Origin: an uncultured Actinomycetes bacterium
GTDB lineage: Bacteria; Actinomycetota; Actinomycetes; Nanopelagicales; Nanopelagicaceae
Length of the DNA: 61,933 bases
Assembly: GCA_903899375.1 (NCBI GenBank)
Contig: CAIUIT010000082.1
Location: forward strand, 1-61,933
Reading direction: 5' to 3'
Shown: positions 10,809-22,568 of the stretch, in pieces
How positions within the stretch are numbered: position 1 is the stretch's first letter
How the letters are laid out: every line of letters starts with the position of its first letter
Position numbers and translations under genes: made by a program
The notes under the pieces: generated by a model
Database searches by the model: none
What the model saw: the letters and a program-made list of their open reading frames with translations, nothing else
What the model was told of the DNA's origin: nothing

Positions 10809-11395
10809 TCGCCTCTTTAACTGGGACTATCAAGTCGGTTCGATCAGGAAATGTTGTCATCGAAGTAGGTGGGGTTGGGTTGCTGGTCAACGTATCTCCA
10901 CGAATCGCTGCAACATTTACTGTCGGGACCACAACCTCCCTGCAGACCGTTTTAGTGGTTCGGGAAGATGCGCTGACTCTCTATGGTTTTGAAAGCCATG
11001 CCGCCCGTGAGATATTCGAACTACTCCAAACCGTTACCGGAATTGGACCAAAAGTTGCGCAGTCGGCGCTCAATATTTATGAGACAGTCGAAATCGTAAG
11101 CGCTATCAAGAATGGGCAGACAGAAATTTTGGAACGTATTCCTGGTTTGGGCAAGAAGGGTGCACAACGTCTTGTTCTGGAATTGCGCGAAAAGGTTGAT
11201 AATTTTGAGGCGGGGGAGATGTCGACTCTAGGTAGTTGGCGCGATCAGATTACGAGCGCACTCATTGGACTTGGTTTCACTGCCCGTGAGACGCAAGATC
11301 GAATTGATCAACTCTCAGCACAATATAAAGATGTTGCAGCGGAACCCATAGGCGACTTGCTCCGCGCCGCACTTGCTGGCGGGGTTCAACGATGA
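10805..11395 (+). CDS. ruvA: Holliday junction branch migration protein RuvA
   Basis: [12 protein letters not shown]…[14 protein letters not shown]…[19 protein letters not shown]. Confidence 0.96.
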   Translation: MIASLTGTIKSVRSGNVVIEVGGVGLLVNVSPRIAATFTVGTTTSLQTVLVVREDALTLYGFESHAAREIFELLQTVTGIGPKVAQSALNIYETVEIVSAIKNGQTEILERIPGLGKKGAQRLVLELREKVDNFEAGEMSTLGSWRDQITSALIGLGFTARETQDRIDQLSAQYKDVAAEPIGDLLRAALAGGVQR

Positions 11396-12429
11396 GCGAT
11401 TCGTTGGTGAGCGATTATTCTGATGATGCAGAACGCGTACAGGAATTAGCGCTCCGCCCTAAGAATCTAGGTGAGTTTGTCGGTCAGCAACGAGTCGCTG
11501 CTCAGATAAATCTTCTACTCACCGCGGCTCGTTCACGTAAGACACCAGCGGATCACATCTTGCTTTCGGGCCCTCCTGGTTTAGGCAAAACCACACTAGC
11601 CATGATCATTGCCACGGAGATGGGCGCTCCGATCAGAATTACCAGCGGTCCGGCAATCCAACATGCTGGGGATTTAGCTTCCATCCTCTCTTCGCTGGTA
11701 GAAGGTGAGATTCTCTTCCTCGACGAGATTCACAGAATGTCTCGCCCCGCCGAAGAGCTGCTTTACATGGCAATGGAAGATTTCCGCGTCGATGTTGTTG
11801 TCGGCAAGGGAGCGGGAGCCACAGCAATCCCACTTACATTGCCGCACTTCACTCTCATAGGTGCAACCACTCGCGCTGGCCTATTGCCAAGCCCTTTACG
11901 TGATCGCTTCGGATTTACAGCACAATTAGATTTTTATGCAGAGAGCGAACTTTCGACAATTGTTCGACGCAGCGCAGCGCTCATCCAGGTTCCTATTGAT
12001 GAAGATGCTATTGATGAGATTGGCTCTCGCTCGCGCGGTACCCCACGCGTCGCCAATCGCCTCCTGCGCCGAGTGCGCGACTATGCCGAAGTTCATGGCA
12101 ATGGCGAGATAGATCTAGCCGCTGCCCAATCTGCTTTAGAAATGTATGAGGTGGACTTAATTGGATTAGATCGCCTCGACCGCACCTTGCTGGAAATTCT
12201 CATTAAGAAGTTCAACGGAGGTCCAGTGGGTCTGACCACCCTGGCGATGTCGATGGGCGAAGAGGCAGAGACCCTTGAGGGCCTTGCAGAGCCATTTTTG
12301 CTGCGCAAAGGGCTATTGGCTCGAACTCCGCGCGGGAGGATGGCGACGGCTTCTGGATGGGCCCACCTGGGGCTGACGCCGCCGCAGGCAGAGCTCGGCA
12401 TTTTCGACATGCCACCGCTTGATGCCTAG
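11392..12429 (+). CDS. ruvB: Holliday junction branch migration DNA helicase RuvB
   Basis: [17 protein letters not shown]…[24 protein letters not shown]. Confidence 0.98.
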   Translation: MSDSLVSDYSDDAERVQELALRPKNLGEFVGQQRVAAQINLLLTAARSRKTPADHILLSGPPGLGKTTLAMIIATEMGAPIRITSGPAIQHAGDLASILSSLVEGEILFLDEIHRMSRPAEELLYMAMEDFRVDVVVGKGAGATAIPLTLPHFTLIGATTRAGLLPSPLRDRFGFTAQLDFYAESELSTIVRRSAALIQVPIDEDAIDEIGSRSRGTPRVANRLLRRVRDYAEVHGNGEIDLAAAQSALEMYEVDLIGLDRLDRTLLEILIKKFNGGPVGLTTLAMSMGEEAETLEGLAEPFLLRKGLLARTPRGRMATASGWAHLGLTPPQAELGIFDMPPLDA

Positions 12430-12431
12430 AC

Positions 12432-14036
12432 TTGCGTCTTATGTCTGCCAACATTTCCAAATCCATTAAGTCCCAGGCGAAGCCCGGACGAACCCTTGCC
12501 ATCCTGGCCATCATTTTGGTCGCCTTTAGCGCTCTGGCCTTGATCCAGAATGACAAGGTAAAACTCGGGTTAGACCTTCGCGGAGGAACCAGCGTGACCT
12601 TGCAACCTCGTGTTGCTAAGGGTGGGAGTGTCTCTTCTGCGGCGATCACGCAAGCAGTGGCGATCATTCGCCAACGCGTCAACTCTCTTGGCGTAGCCGA
12701 GAGCCAAGTGACATCACAAGGAACCGGAAACAATCAGCAGATTGTTATTTCTGTCCCCGGCGATACCGGAACTCGGATTGTTGATCTAGTTGGCCAGACC
12801 GCAGAGCTTCGCTTCCGCCAGGTATATGCAGTGGGCGCAGCTAGCGCGAAAACGACTTCTACATCATCTACTTCAACTACGACAGTTACTGTTCCAAAGC
12901 CAGGAGCGAAGGCGACTCCTACTCCAAAGGCCTCTACACCTGCAGCTGTTACCCCAACGTTTCCTACGGGGGTGAGCGCAGATCTCAATACAAAATTTGG
13001 TCTACTGGATTGCACCAAGGCTGCAAATCGCCAAGGTGGAAATATCGATGATCCAAGTTCGCCTTTAGTTGCTTGTAATCGCGATGGAAGCGGCAAATAT
13101 ATCCTTGGACCGGCCGAAGTAGTCGGAACTGATGTGGCATCTGCTAGCGCAAACCTGGATCAGACAAATGGAAATGGATGGATGGTCCTTCTGAACTTCA
13201 CCGGATCGGGTACAACCAAATTCGGTGCGATTACTACTCGCGTTACAAAGTTGCCTTCTCCGCAGAATCAGGTTGCCGTTGTTCTCGATGGATTGGTCTA
13301 TACCTCTCCACAGATCAATCAGGCGATTACTGGCGGAAATGCGCAGATCACTGGAAACTTCACTCAACTCCAAGCTTCGGATCTGGCAAACGTACTAAAG
13401 TACGGCGCTCTTCCACTCGCCTTCGATCGTGGCAATGTTGAGCAAGTTTCACCAACACTTGGCGCTAACCAATTACATGATGGACTGCTCGCCGGACTAC
13501 TCGGTTTGATCCTCGTGGTTCTGTACTCAGTCTTCTACTATCGCGGGCTTGGCGTTGTAAGCGTTGGTTCCCTCTCGGTAGCTGGTGGAATCACATACCT
13601 CCTCTTCCTGCTCTTGGGGAAGTGGATTGGATTTTCTCTATCGCTGGCTGGCATCGCTGGAGCGATCGTCTCCATCGGTATCACCGCCGACTCATTTATC
13701 GTTTACTTTGAACGCTTGCGCGATGAAGTACGCGATGGTCGATCGCTGCGAACAGCTGTTGATACCGGCTGGACGCGTGCAAAACGCACGATCATTGTGG
13801 CCGACTCCGTCTCCTTGATTGCTTCTGCGCTTCTTTACTTCTTCGCAGTCGGAGATGTACGAGGCTTCGCGTTCACTCTCGGGTTAACAACCCTCGTCGA
13901 TCTTCTTGTGGTCTTCTTCTTCACCAAGCCGTTGGTCACGTTGTTGGCACGGGTGAATTTCTATTCAAGCGGGCACCGATTATCTGGATTCTCCGCAAAG
14001 AGCTTGGGTGTTGTCACAGGAAAGGACGTCGCTTAA
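12432..14036 (+). CDS. secD: Protein translocase subunit SecD (start TTG 12432 or ATG 12441)
   Basis: KLGLDLRGGTSVTL…; SecD/SecF membrane domain; Thr/Ser/Pro-rich linker. Confidence 0.96.
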   Translation: MRLMSANISKSIKSQAKPGRTLAILAIILVAFSALALIQNDKVKLGLDLRGGTSVTLQPRVAKGGSVSSAAITQAVAIIRQRVNSLGVAESQVTSQGTGNNQQIVISVPGDTGTRIVDLVGQTAELRFRQVYAVGAASAKTTSTSSTSTTTVTVPKPGAKATPTPKASTPAAVTPTFPTGVSADLNTKFGLLDCTKAANRQGGNIDDPSSPLVACNRDGSGKYILGPAEVVGTDVASASANLDQTNGNGWMVLLNFTGSGTTKFGAITTRVTKLPSPQNQVAVVLDGLVYTSPQINQAITGGNAQITGNFTQLQASDLANVLKYGALPLAFDRGNVEQVSPTLGANQLHDGLLAGLLGLILVVLYSVFYYRGLGVVSVGSLSVAGGITYLLFLLLGKWIGFSLSLAGIAGAIVSIGITADSFIVYFERLRDEVRDGRSLRTAVDTGWTRAKRTIIVADSVSLIASALLYFFAVGDVRGFAFTLGLTTLVDLLVVFFFTKPLVTLLARVNFYSSGHRLSGFSAKSLGVVTGKDVA

Positions 14037-15128
14037 ATGTCACGTTTATCTGGAATGGGTGGACGTCTCTATCGAGGCGAAAAATCCTTCAACATTATTG
14101 GCAACCGTCGCCGCTTTTATGCGCTTTCTGGAATAGTAATTCTGATCGCCGCAATCTCTTTGAGCGTGCAAGGTCTCAAACTTGGTATCGAATTCAAGGG
14201 CGGCTCACAATTTACGCTGACCTCTCCTGGCGCAACAATTGCGATGGGGCAGCAGGCGGTAACCGATAGCGGAATCACATCTGAGACGATTGTTCAGAAG
14301 ATCGGAACCGACAAGATCCAGATCACTACAAAATCTTTGACCAATGCGCAGAACGATGCAGTTGAAAATGCCATTGTTAAAGATTTCAAGGTCGCTATTG
14401 GCAATATCAACGTAATGAGTATCGGACCTTCTTGGGGCAAAGACATTACGCACAAGGCGATCCAAGCTCTGATCGGATTCTTGCTGGTTATTTTGCTTTA
14501 CTTAGGCCTTGCATTTGAGCCAAAAATGGCGCAAGCGGCAATTGTTGCTGTACTACATGACGTGTTCATCACGGTAGGTATTTACGCTCTCGTCGGATTC
14601 GACGTTACTCCGGCGACCGTCATTGGATTCCTGACGATTCTGGGTTACTCGCTGTATGACACTGTCGTCGTCTTTGACAAGGTACGAGAGAACACCCGTT
14701 CGATCACGAGCACGGGCAAGTACACCTATTCTCAAGCTGCCAACCTCGCGGTTAATCAGACTCTGGTACGTTCCTTCAATACCTCGTTGATTGCTCTCCT
14801 TCCCGTAGCATCGATTCTCTTCGTAGGAGCTGGACTTCTGGGTGCGGGAACTTTGAAAGATCTCTCCTTAGCCCTCTTCATTGGCCTGGCTACCGGAACC
14901 TATTCCTCCATCTTTATCGCAACACCTATCTTGGCTACCTTGCGTGAGCGTGAGCCTGCTATGAAGGCGTTGGCTAAGCGTGTAGCGCAGCGTGGACCAC
15001 AGGCTCCAGGAGAAGTTGTCGTAATCGCAGGAGTTGCTGACACTGCGAATATTGTTACTTCTACGCACTCGAAGGAGAACCGCGATCGCGGTCCTCGTAA
15101 TCAACCCAAGCGCAGAAGCCGTCGCTAA
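14037..15128 (+). CDS. secF: Protein translocase subunit SecF
   Basis: GIEFKGGSQFTL…GYSLYDTVVVFDKVREN. Confidence 0.97.
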   Translation: MSRLSGMGGRLYRGEKSFNIIGNRRRFYALSGIVILIAAISLSVQGLKLGIEFKGGSQFTLTSPGATIAMGQQAVTDSGITSETIVQKIGTDKIQITTKSLTNAQNDAVENAIVKDFKVAIGNINVMSIGPSWGKDITHKAIQALIGFLLVILLYLGLAFEPKMAQAAIVAVLHDVFITVGIYALVGFDVTPATVIGFLTILGYSLYDTVVVFDKVRENTRSITSTGKYTYSQAANLAVNQTLVRSFNTSLIALLPVASILFVGAGLLGAGTLKDLSLALFIGLATGTYSSIFIATPILATLREREPAMKALAKRVAQRGPQAPGEVVVIAGVADTANIVTSTHSKENRDRGPRNQPKRRSRR

Positions 15129-15153
15129 ATTTCATTGAGAGGGGTGATAAGCG

Positions 15154-17319
15154 ATGAACACGCTTTTAGCTCCTCTTGCCCAAACTCTTACCGCCAATCT
15201 TCCTGAGTTTAAGAGCGCTGAATTAGAGCGCGCTTTTGATGTAGCTAGCCACGCCCATTCCGGTCAAGTTCGTAAATCGGGGGAGCCATACATAACTCAT
15301 CCCGTCGCTGTAGCGGAAATTCTGGCCGATTTAGGAATGGATCAGGCGACCATTACCGCCGCATTGCTTCACGATACAGTTGAAGACACGCCTTACTCGC
15401 TCGACACATTGCGGAGTGAATTTGGCGATGAAGTCGCGGAGCTCGTAGATGGTGTTACGAAGTTAGATAAGTTGACCTATGGCCCCACCGCAGAGGCAGA
15501 AACCCTTCGCAAGATGGTTGTCGCGATGTCTAAAGATATTCGTGTTCTGGTCATCAAATTGGCCGATCGACTCCACAACGCACGTACCTGGCAATTCGTC
15601 TCACCGGAAAGTGCAACGCGCAAAGCGCGAGAAACCCTGGACATATACGCGCCCTTGGCCCACCGGCTAGGTATGAATGCCATTAAATGGGAATTGGAAG
15701 ATCTCTCTTTTAAAGTCTTGGAGCCGAAAAAATACGATGAGATCGAAAGACTTGTCAACGAGAGACAACCACTGCGCGAAAAATTTACCAGTGAAGTTAC
15801 AGACCAGATTACACGCGATTTAGCAGCCGAGGGAATCAAGGCGACGATCAAGGGTCGGCAGAAACATTTGTACAGTGTCTTTCAGAAGATGATTGTACGG
15901 GGACGTGAATTTGGAGAGATATACGACCTGGTAGGCATTCGGGTCATTGTGGATGATGTTCGGGATTGTTACGCAGTTCTTGGTGCCATCCACGCTCGCT
16001 GGAGTCCTATTCCTGGGCGATTTAAAGACTATATCGCGATGCCTAAATTCAATTTGTATCAATCTTTACACACCACGGTGATTGGCCCCAATGGAAAAGC
16101 GGTTGAAATTCAAATCCGCACGGCTGATATGCATGCGCGAGCCGAATTTGGTATCGCGGCCCACTGGAAATATAAAACCAAAGGGGCGAAGAGCGCTGAC
16201 AACGACCCAGGTGTCATATGGCTCAAGCAGCTTCATGAGTGGCAACAAGAGAGTGAAGATGTTGGTGATTTTCTTGACACATTGCGCTATGACCTGCGGA
16301 CCCCGGAAGTATTCGTTTTTACACCTAAGGGGAGCGTAGTAGCACTTCCTGCCGGTTCAACGCCGGTGGATTTTGCATACGCTGTCCATACCGAGGTGGG
16401 CAATCGCTGCGTTGGCGCAAAGGTCAATGGAAAGTTGATTCCATTGGAGTCAGCTCTCACCAATGGCGATGTCGTTGACATCGTCACAAATAAAAGCTTG
16501 AACGCCGCCCCGAGTCGTGACTGGCTTAACTTTGTAAAATCTCCACGCGCACGATCTAAAATCAAAGCCTGGTTCTCGAAGGAACGAAAAGAAGAGGCTA
16601 TTGAAGCTGGCCAAGAGTCGATTGCTCGTCAGATGCGCAAGGCGGGAATGCCTTTGCAAAAGATTTTGGCTGGACAGGCAATACTCGAACTTGCTCATGA
16701 TTTGCACTTTCCGGATATTGAAGCCCTGTACGCCTCTGTTGGCAATGGTCACGTCTCCGCCGCATCAGTTGTAGAAAAGCTCTCCCATCAGCTTGGAAAT
16801 GATCCGCAAGAGCCGGAAGATAATATCGAACACCTCTTCCGTCGCCCCACCGTTTCGAAGCGAAACTCATCGGGGGTTGATGTTGAAGGAGCCGGCGATC
16901 TGCTCGTGAAGTTGGCTCGTTGCTGCACGCCGGTTCCCGGCGATGAAATAACGGGCTTTGTTACAAAAGGTAGCGGTGTAAGTGTTCACCGCGCAGATTG
17001 CATCAATGTCAATGATCTCAAGGAACACCAAGGAGATCGCATCGTTGAGGTTAAATGGAACAACAGCGCCCGTTCCTTATTCCTGGTTAATATCCAAGTC
17101 GAAGCTTTAGATCGTTCAGGTTTGCTTTCTGATATCACCAGAACGCTCTCTGATCAGCATGTGAACATTTTGAATGCCGCGGTCAGTACCAGCAAGGATC
17201 GCGTCGCCTTATCCCGCTTCACCTTTGAGATGGCAGATGCGCTCCATCTCGATACCGTTCTATCAGCCGTTCGCAGCGTCGCAGGTGTCTACGACGTCTA
17301 TCGCGTTACGAATAACTGA
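15154..17319 (+). CDS. RelA/SpoT bifunctional (p)ppGpp synthetase/hydrolase
   Basis: HD domain (HSGQVRKSGEPYITHPVAVAEIL), synthetase motif YQSLHTTVIGPNGK, TGS and ACT domains. Confidence 0.97.
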   Translation: MNTLLAPLAQTLTANLPEFKSAELERAFDVASHAHSGQVRKSGEPYITHPVAVAEILADLGMDQATITAALLHDTVEDTPYSLDTLRSEFGDEVAELVDGVTKLDKLTYGPTAEAETLRKMVVAMSKDIRVLVIKLADRLHNARTWQFVSPESATRKARETLDIYAPLAHRLGMNAIKWELEDLSFKVLEPKKYDEIERLVNERQPLREKFTSEVTDQITRDLAAEGIKATIKGRQKHLYSVFQKMIVRGREFGEIYDLVGIRVIVDDVRDCYAVLGAIHARWSPIPGRFKDYIAMPKFNLYQSLHTTVIGPNGKAVEIQIRTADMHARAEFGIAAHWKYKTKGAKSADNDPGVIWLKQLHEWQQESEDVGDFLDTLRYDLRTPEVFVFTPKGSVVALPAGSTPVDFAYAVHTEVGNRCVGAKVNGKLIPLESALTNGDVVDIVTNKSLNAAPSRDWLNFVKSPRARSKIKAWFSKERKEEAIEAGQESIARQMRKAGMPLQKILAGQAILELAHDLHFPDIEALYASVGNGHVSAASVVEKLSHQLGNDPQEPEDNIEHLFRRPTVSKRNSSGVDVEGAGDLLVKLARCCTPVPGDEITGFVTKGSGVSVHRADCINVNDLKEHQGDRIVEVKWNNSARSLFLVNIQVEALDRSGLLSDITRTLSDQHVNILNAAVSTSKDRVALSRFTFEMADALHLDTVLSAVRSVAGVYDVYRVTNN

Positions 17320-17322
17320 AAG

Positions 17323-18615
17323 TTACTTCTTAAAGTCGGCTAAGCCCTTTTGAGCTTCAGTGAGCCATGATTTACGAGCGGCTGCAGCTTCACGAGCAAC
17401 CATGGCTTTGGCAGTCTGCCCAGCGGCTTCGGCCTTAGTAGCCTGCTTCTCATAATTTTCAATTGCATCGAGTAAACCTTGAACAACGGTATTGGCATGA
17501 GCGATAGCAGTCGGATCGCTGCGGCGAGCAACTTCCTCGTGGAGCGAATCAATCTCGATCTGCACTTTCTCTAGACGAGCTTCCAGGGCGGCTCGTTTTG
17601 TGCGCTCAGTCATTCCAATGCGATCCCACTTTTCGTGAAGATCGTGGAATTTATGACGAGCAGATTTGACATCGCTCACCGGTAACAAGGCCTCAAATTG
17701 TGAAATCAACTCTTCGCGCTTGGCGAGGTTGGTGGCCATTGTTCCTTGGCGCTTCTCTAAATCGGCTTTCTTCGCCGCAAAGAAGGCATCTTGAGCGCTC
17801 TTAAATTCATCCCAGAGACGAGTATCTACGCTCTTCTTGCCGCGCCCGGCGGCCTTCCAGGCATCCATAAGCTCTTTAAACCGATTTGCAGTCGCGAGCC
17901 ACTCTTTGGAAGTAGCCAACTTCTTGGCCTCTTCGATGATGGCAGCTTTTGACTGAGTGACGAGTGCGGTCTGGCTTTCGAGTTGTGCAAAATGGGTTCG
18001 GCGGCGCTTATCAAACTTATTACGGGCGCTGGAAAAACGCTTCCATAGATCTGCATCTGCTTTCTTATCCAATCGTGGCGCGGCTTTCCACTCATCAAGC
18101 AGGGTTTTTAAGCGATCCCCGGTTGACTTCCAACTTTCTGAAAGGGCGAGGGATTCGGCTTCAGTTACCAATTTCTCTTTAATCTCTGTTGCTTCGACGC
18201 GTTTGGCTTCCTTCGCTGCGTTCTCTATGGCCTTGCGAGCTTCGTATGCAGCCTTATGACCTTCTATGAGTTCTGGAATCTGATCGACAGATTTGGCCAG
18301 AGTCGCAAGATCTCCGACCCCATTGAGGTTGAGGATCTGCTCTTTCAATTTTGTTACAGCTGTATGTGCATCGCTTGGAACCATTGCTCCGCTTTTGATA
18401 CGGGCGGCAAGAAGTGCGACTTCTGATGCAAGAGATTCAAATTTTCTAACAAAATATGCAAGGGCTTCTTCGGCGCTCTTGCCAGGGTATGAGCCGACTG
18501 CGCGTTCACCTTCAGGAGTGGTTACATAAACTGTTCCATCATCACCTACGCGACCGAATTTTGCTGGATCGCCGATTAACGCTGATGCTGCACTGAGATT
18601 CTCTGGAACTGACAT
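17323..18615 (-). CDS. DUF349 domain-containing protein
   Basis: Repeats of W+T/S..RFKELMDAWKAAGRGKK..D.RLWDEFKSAQDAFFAAK; SD AAGGAG upstream of ATG. Confidence 0.9.
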   Translation of the reverse strand: MSVPENLSAASALIGDPAKFGRVGDDGTVYVTTPEGERAVGSYPGKSAEEALAYFVRKFESLASEVALLAARIKSGAMVPSDAHTAVTKLKEQILNLNGVGDLATLAKSVDQIPELIEGHKAAYEARKAIENAAKEAKRVEATEIKEKLVTEAESLALSESWKSTGDRLKTLLDEWKAAPRLDKKADADLWKRFSSARNKFDKRRRTHFAQLESQTALVTQSKAAIIEEAKKLATSKEWLATANRFKELMDAWKAAGRGKKSVDTRLWDEFKSAQDAFFAAKKADLEKRQGTMATNLAKREELISQFEALLPVSDVKSARHKFHDLHEKWDRIGMTERTKRAALEARLEKVQIEIDSLHEEVARRSDPTAIAHANTVVQGLLDAIENYEKQATKAEAAGQTAKAMVAREAAAARKSWLTEAQKGLADFKK

Positions 18616-18698
18616 GACGTACTCCTTAGGTTGCGCGTCGAGTGCTTTTACTGGATCGGTCCAGGTGAGGCACTTTCCGTTATCGGATGACTCTGGAT

Positions 18699-18720
18699 AA
18701 GCCCGCTTTGGAGCGGGTTT
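18699..18720. repeat. 9-bp inverted repeat with TTGG loop (AAGCCCGCT-TTGG-AGCGGGTTT) in a divergent intergenic region
   Basis: Read directly; function unknown. Confidence 0.5.
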
Positions 18721-18817
18721 ACTCCTCTGATCAGGTTTAATCAGGGCTTAACGGTACCCTTAAAGCATCTACCTGGGAAAATTGGTACCCCAGACCGTTG
18801 AAAAGTAGGCCTATTGA

Positions 18818-19507
18818 GTGATTCTTGAGGTGGTTCAGGCCCAGTATTTTGGGACAAATTGTTGGATCTTTGCCAGCGGGGAGAATTCCGAGTGTTTTAT
18901 CGTCGACCCAGGTATCGCCGTCCCAGACCTTGTGGGGCAGATAGGCGATGTTATTGCCCGGCACAACCTCAAGCCGATCGCCACCATCGTCACTCACGGG
19001 CATTTAGATCACACTTTTTCGGTCCATGCCTTTGATGAGAAGTATGGCGTGGCCACGTACATTCACCCGAAAGATCGTGAATTTTTAGCCAATCCATTAG
19101 GGCTGTTAAACGCCAACGGACCGATCGCTCCGTTGCTTCACGAGATGGGCATAACGAGTTTTGATGAGCCGACTGATGTGCGCGAATTGCTCGATGGCAC
19201 CTCGATTGAAATTGCGGGTTTCACTCTAAAGGCTCGTCATGCGCCAGGTCATACTCCTGGATCCACGGTCTTTGTGGTCAACGACCAGTACTTGATCAGT
19301 GGAGATGTGCTTTTCCGGAACTCAATTGGAAATACAACTAGTCGATTGGGTTCCAACGAAAGCATGAAAAAGACGCTGCGCAATGTGATACTTCCTCTGA
19401 ATGATGACCTAATTGTGCTCCCAGGGCATGGCCCGGAAACTACAATTGGCCGAGAACGGAAGAACAATGACTATTTGCAAGATCGATACTTAAGGAGTGC
19501 TGACTGA
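18818..19507 (+). CDS. MBL-fold metallo-hydrolase (glyoxalase II-like)
   Basis: THGHLDHTFSV…HAPGHTPGSTVF…SGDVLF…PGHGPETTIG. Confidence 0.93.
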   Translation: MILEVVQAQYFGTNCWIFASGENSECFIVDPGIAVPDLVGQIGDVIARHNLKPIATIVTHGHLDHTFSVHAFDEKYGVATYIHPKDREFLANPLGLLNANGPIAPLLHEMGITSFDEPTDVRELLDGTSIEIAGFTLKARHAPGHTPGSTVFVVNDQYLISGDVLFRNSIGNTTSRLGSNESMKKTLRNVILPLNDDLIVLPGHGPETTIGRERKNNDYLQDRYLRSAD

Positions 19508-20778
19508 TGGCGAAGTTCCAAGCACCTAAAGGCGTAAGCGAGTATGTCCCTGACCGCTCATCCCACTTTGATTATGTGCGGAACGTTCTTATCGAATCCG
19601 CCGTTGTCACTGGATATCAGTTGATGGAACTTCCGGTATTTGAAGATACCGAACTCTTTACCCGTGGGGTGGGGGAGTCAACCGATGTAGTTCGCAAGGA
19701 GATGTACACCTTTGAAGATCGCGGTGGACGCTCGATCACGTTGAGGCCTGAAGGAACAGCTGGCGTGATGCGGGCCGTTATTGAACATAACTTAGATCGA
19801 GGCCAACTTCCAGTAAAGGTTTATTACTCCGGTGCATTTTTCAGAGCAGAGCGGCCCCAGGCGGGTCGATATCGCCAGTTCTACCAGGTTGGGATCGAAG
19901 CGATCGGGGTTGCCGATCCTAGAATTGATGTAGAGGTGATTGCGGTAGCGGAACGTGCATTCCGACAATTAGGGCTGAAGAACTATCGCCTTGAAATAAC
20001 CTCTCTCGGTGATGCCCTGACTAGAGAGAACTATCTCACCGACCTTCGAGTATTCATATCGACGATCGCCCTTGATGAAGAGACCAGCGCTCGAGCCCTT
20101 ATAAATCCGCTACGTCTATTCGATGACAAACGCCCCGAGGTAAAAGAAGCGATGAGCAAAGCCCCGGTGTTGATGGATTATTTGACTTCCGAAAGTGCGG
20201 CAGATTTTGCCAAGGTCAAAGAGTTGTTAGGTGCCCTAGACATAGCTTTCGTAGTGAATACTCGCATGGTGCGCGGATTGGACTATTACACCGGCACGGC
20301 ATTTGAATTTGTTCACAACGATCTCGGTGCACAATCGGGAATAGGCGGCGGAGGCCGATATGACGGGTTGATGGCACAACTTGGAGGACAGGAATTGTCC
20401 GGTATTGGTTTTGGGCTCGGAATCGATCGAGTCCTCTTGGCGCGCGAGGCAGAAGGCCTTTCTCTGCCAGATGGGTTAGGTCTAGATCTCTACATAGTTC
20501 CACTTGGAACTGGTGATGCAGCTCTGGCCGTAGCCGAGCAGTTGCGCCAACGCGGGATTCGCGTGGATTTAGCTTTCGGAGATAAGGCGCTCAAGGGAGC
20601 GATGAAATCCGCAGATAAGAGCGGTGCTAAGTACTCAATCGTCCTCGGAGTCGATGAAATCTCCTCTGGGGTCATCTCTCTCAAAGAGATGAAATCGGGG
20701 GCGACCTCTTCGGTTACTCTTAGTGCTTTAGCCAATGAATTAATCGAACGTATCGCAAACCTTGGAGAGCACCCTTAA
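19507..20778 (+). CDS. hisS: Histidyl-tRNA synthetase
   Basis: Class II aa[36 protein letters not shown]. Confidence 0.97.
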   Translation: MAKFQAPKGVSEYVPDRSSHFDYVRNVLIESAVVTGYQLMELPVFEDTELFTRGVGESTDVVRKEMYTFEDRGGRSITLRPEGTAGVMRAVIEHNLDRGQLPVKVYYSGAFFRAERPQAGRYRQFYQVGIEAIGVADPRIDVEVIAVAERAFRQLGLKNYRLEITSLGDALTRENYLTDLRVFISTIALDEETSARALINPLRLFDDKRPEVKEAMSKAPVLMDYLTSESAADFAKVKELLGALDIAFVVNTRMVRGLDYYTGTAFEFVHNDLGAQSGIGGGGRYDGLMAQLGGQELSGIGFGLGIDRVLLAREAEGLSLPDGLGLDLYIVPLGTGDAALAVAEQLRQRGIRVDLAFGDKALKGAMKSADKSGAKYSIVLGVDEISSGVISLKEMKSGATSSVTLSALANELIERIANLGEHP

Positions 20779-20779
20779 T

Positions 20780-22528
20780 ATGTTACGCACACACGATGCT
20801 GGATCACTTTCAAAGTCCGATGTAGGTTCCACGGTTGTATTGGCTGGCTGGGTTGCTCGTCGCCGGGATCATGGCGGCGTTGCATTCATCGATCTCCGTG
20901 ATGCATCTGGAGCAGTCCAAGTTGTCATCAAGGATGATATTGCTGGTGCCCTACGGGCTGAATGGTGTGTTCTTATTACTGGAGTTGTCAGAGTCCGACC
21001 AGAAGGCAATGAAAATCCAAATATCGCAACTGGAGCTATCGAGATTGATTGCCAGAATCTGGAAGTACTCAGCGAGGCAGCGGCGCTTCCGTTTCCTGTA
21101 GATAGCGGAGATGTTTCAAACATTAGCGAAGAGATTCGTCTGAAGTATCGATACTTAGATCTGCGCAGAGAAGGTCCTTCCAAGAATTTGCGCCTGCGCT
21201 CACGGGTTACATCCACCATTCGCACAGTGATGGATCGCCTAGATTTCTTAGAGATTGAAACTCCCTATTTGACTCGTTCAACTCCCGAAGGGGCCCGCGA
21301 TTTCTTGGTTCCGGTTCGGCTGCAACCCGGCAGTTGGTATGCCTTGCCACAATCTCCGCAATTGTTTAAACAGTTACTTATGGTCGCGGGTATGGAACGT
21401 TACTATCAGATCGCTCGCTGTTTCCGCGACGAAGATTTTCGCGCCGATCGTCAGCCAGAATTCACGCAATTAGATATCGAAATGTCATTTGTTGATCAAG
21501 AAGATATTTTGCGGGTCGCTGAGGAGATTCTGGAAGAGGTTTTCAATAAGACGGTGGGTTATCAAATTCCACGACCTATTCCCCGGATGACATATGCAGA
21601 GGCGATGCGTCGCTTCGGGTCCGACAAGCCAGATCTGCGTTTTGGGCAAGAGTTAGTTGACGTTAAGGACTTTTTCGCTAGCACCACCTTTCGCGTCTTC
21701 CAGGCTGATTACGTCGGGGCCGTTGTCATGCCCGGCGGAGCAAGTTCTCCACGTCGTGAATTAGATGGCTGGCAGGACTGGGCCAAGGCGCGGGGAGCCA
21801 AGGGCTTGGCATACATTTTGGTACAAGAAGATGGAACTTTGGCGGGACCTGTTGCTAAGAATCTTTCAGTAACTGAAGCTGCAGGTATAGCTGCTCATAC
21901 AGGAGCAGCCCCAGGAGATGCAATCTTCTTCGCTGCGGGAAATAAGAGCTCCTCCCAAGCCCTTCTTGGAGCAGTTCGTCTAGAGATCGCCCAACGCTGC
22001 TCTCTTATTGCACCTAATACGTGGGAATTTCTCTGGGTTGTTGATGCACCCATGTTTGAACCGGTCGATGTGGAAAATGCAGAAGCGGGTTGGACGGCGG
22101 TTCACCATCCATTTACCGGTCCAAAGCCAGAGTTTGCAGATACATTCAATAAGGATCCTGGCGGCGCACTTGCATATGCCTACGACATCGTGCTCAATGG
22201 CAATGAGATCGGCGGTGGATCGATTCGTATTCACAAGCGCGAGATGCAGCAACGCGTCTTTGATGTGATCGGGCTAACTCCCGAAGAGGCTAAGAGTAAG
22301 TTTGGTTTCCTCCTAGAAGCATTCAATTACGGTCCGCCTCCGCATGGCGGGATAGCTATCGGCATGGATCGCCTATGCGCCCTACTCACGGGAGCTGAGT
22401 CAATTCGCGAAGTGATTGCTTTCCCTAAGACTGCCAGTGGCGGAGATCCGCTTACCGGCGCCCCAACGCCGATCACCCCGGCGCAGCGCAAAGAAGCTGC
22501 CGTCGACTACGTGCCCGAAAAGGATTAA
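20780..22528 (+). CDS. aspS: Aspartyl-tRNA synthetase (start moved from ORF-track 20762)
   Basis: [41 protein letters not shown]…; GAD-domain insertion; SD GGAGAG upstream. Confidence 0.97.
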   Translation: MLRTHDAGSLSKSDVGSTVVLAGWVARRRDHGGVAFIDLRDASGAVQVVIKDDIAGALRAEWCVLITGVVRVRPEGNENPNIATGAIEIDCQNLEVLSEAAALPFPVDSGDVSNISEEIRLKYRYLDLRREGPSKNLRLRSRVTSTIRTVMDRLDFLEIETPYLTRSTPEGARDFLVPVRLQPGSWYALPQSPQLFKQLLMVAGMERYYQIARCFRDEDFRADRQPEFTQLDIEMSFVDQEDILRVAEEILEEVFNKTVGYQIPRPIPRMTYAEAMRRFGSDKPDLRFGQELVDVKDFFASTTFRVFQADYVGAVVMPGGASSPRRELDGWQDWAKARGAKGLAYILVQEDGTLAGPVAKNLSVTEAAGIAAHTGAAPGDAIFFAAGNKSSSQALLGAVRLEIAQRCSLIAPNTWEFLWVVDAPMFEPVDVENAEAGWTAVHHPFTGPKPEFADTFNKDPGGALAYAYDIVLNGNEIGGGSIRIHKREMQQRVFDVIGLTPEEAKSKFGFLLEAFNYGPPPHGGIAIGMDRLCALLTGAESIREVIAFPKTASGGDPLTGAPTPITPAQRKEAAVDYVPEKD

Positions 22529-22568
22529 TTTACCGCTCTGACCTTGAAGTTCAGGTAGGCTAATACAC

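Noticed and set aside
12840-12955. Low-complexity Thr/Ser/Pro/Ala-rich stretch in secD
   Set aside because: A flexible linker in the periplasmic region is common in actinobacterial SecD; not a repeat element or anomaly.
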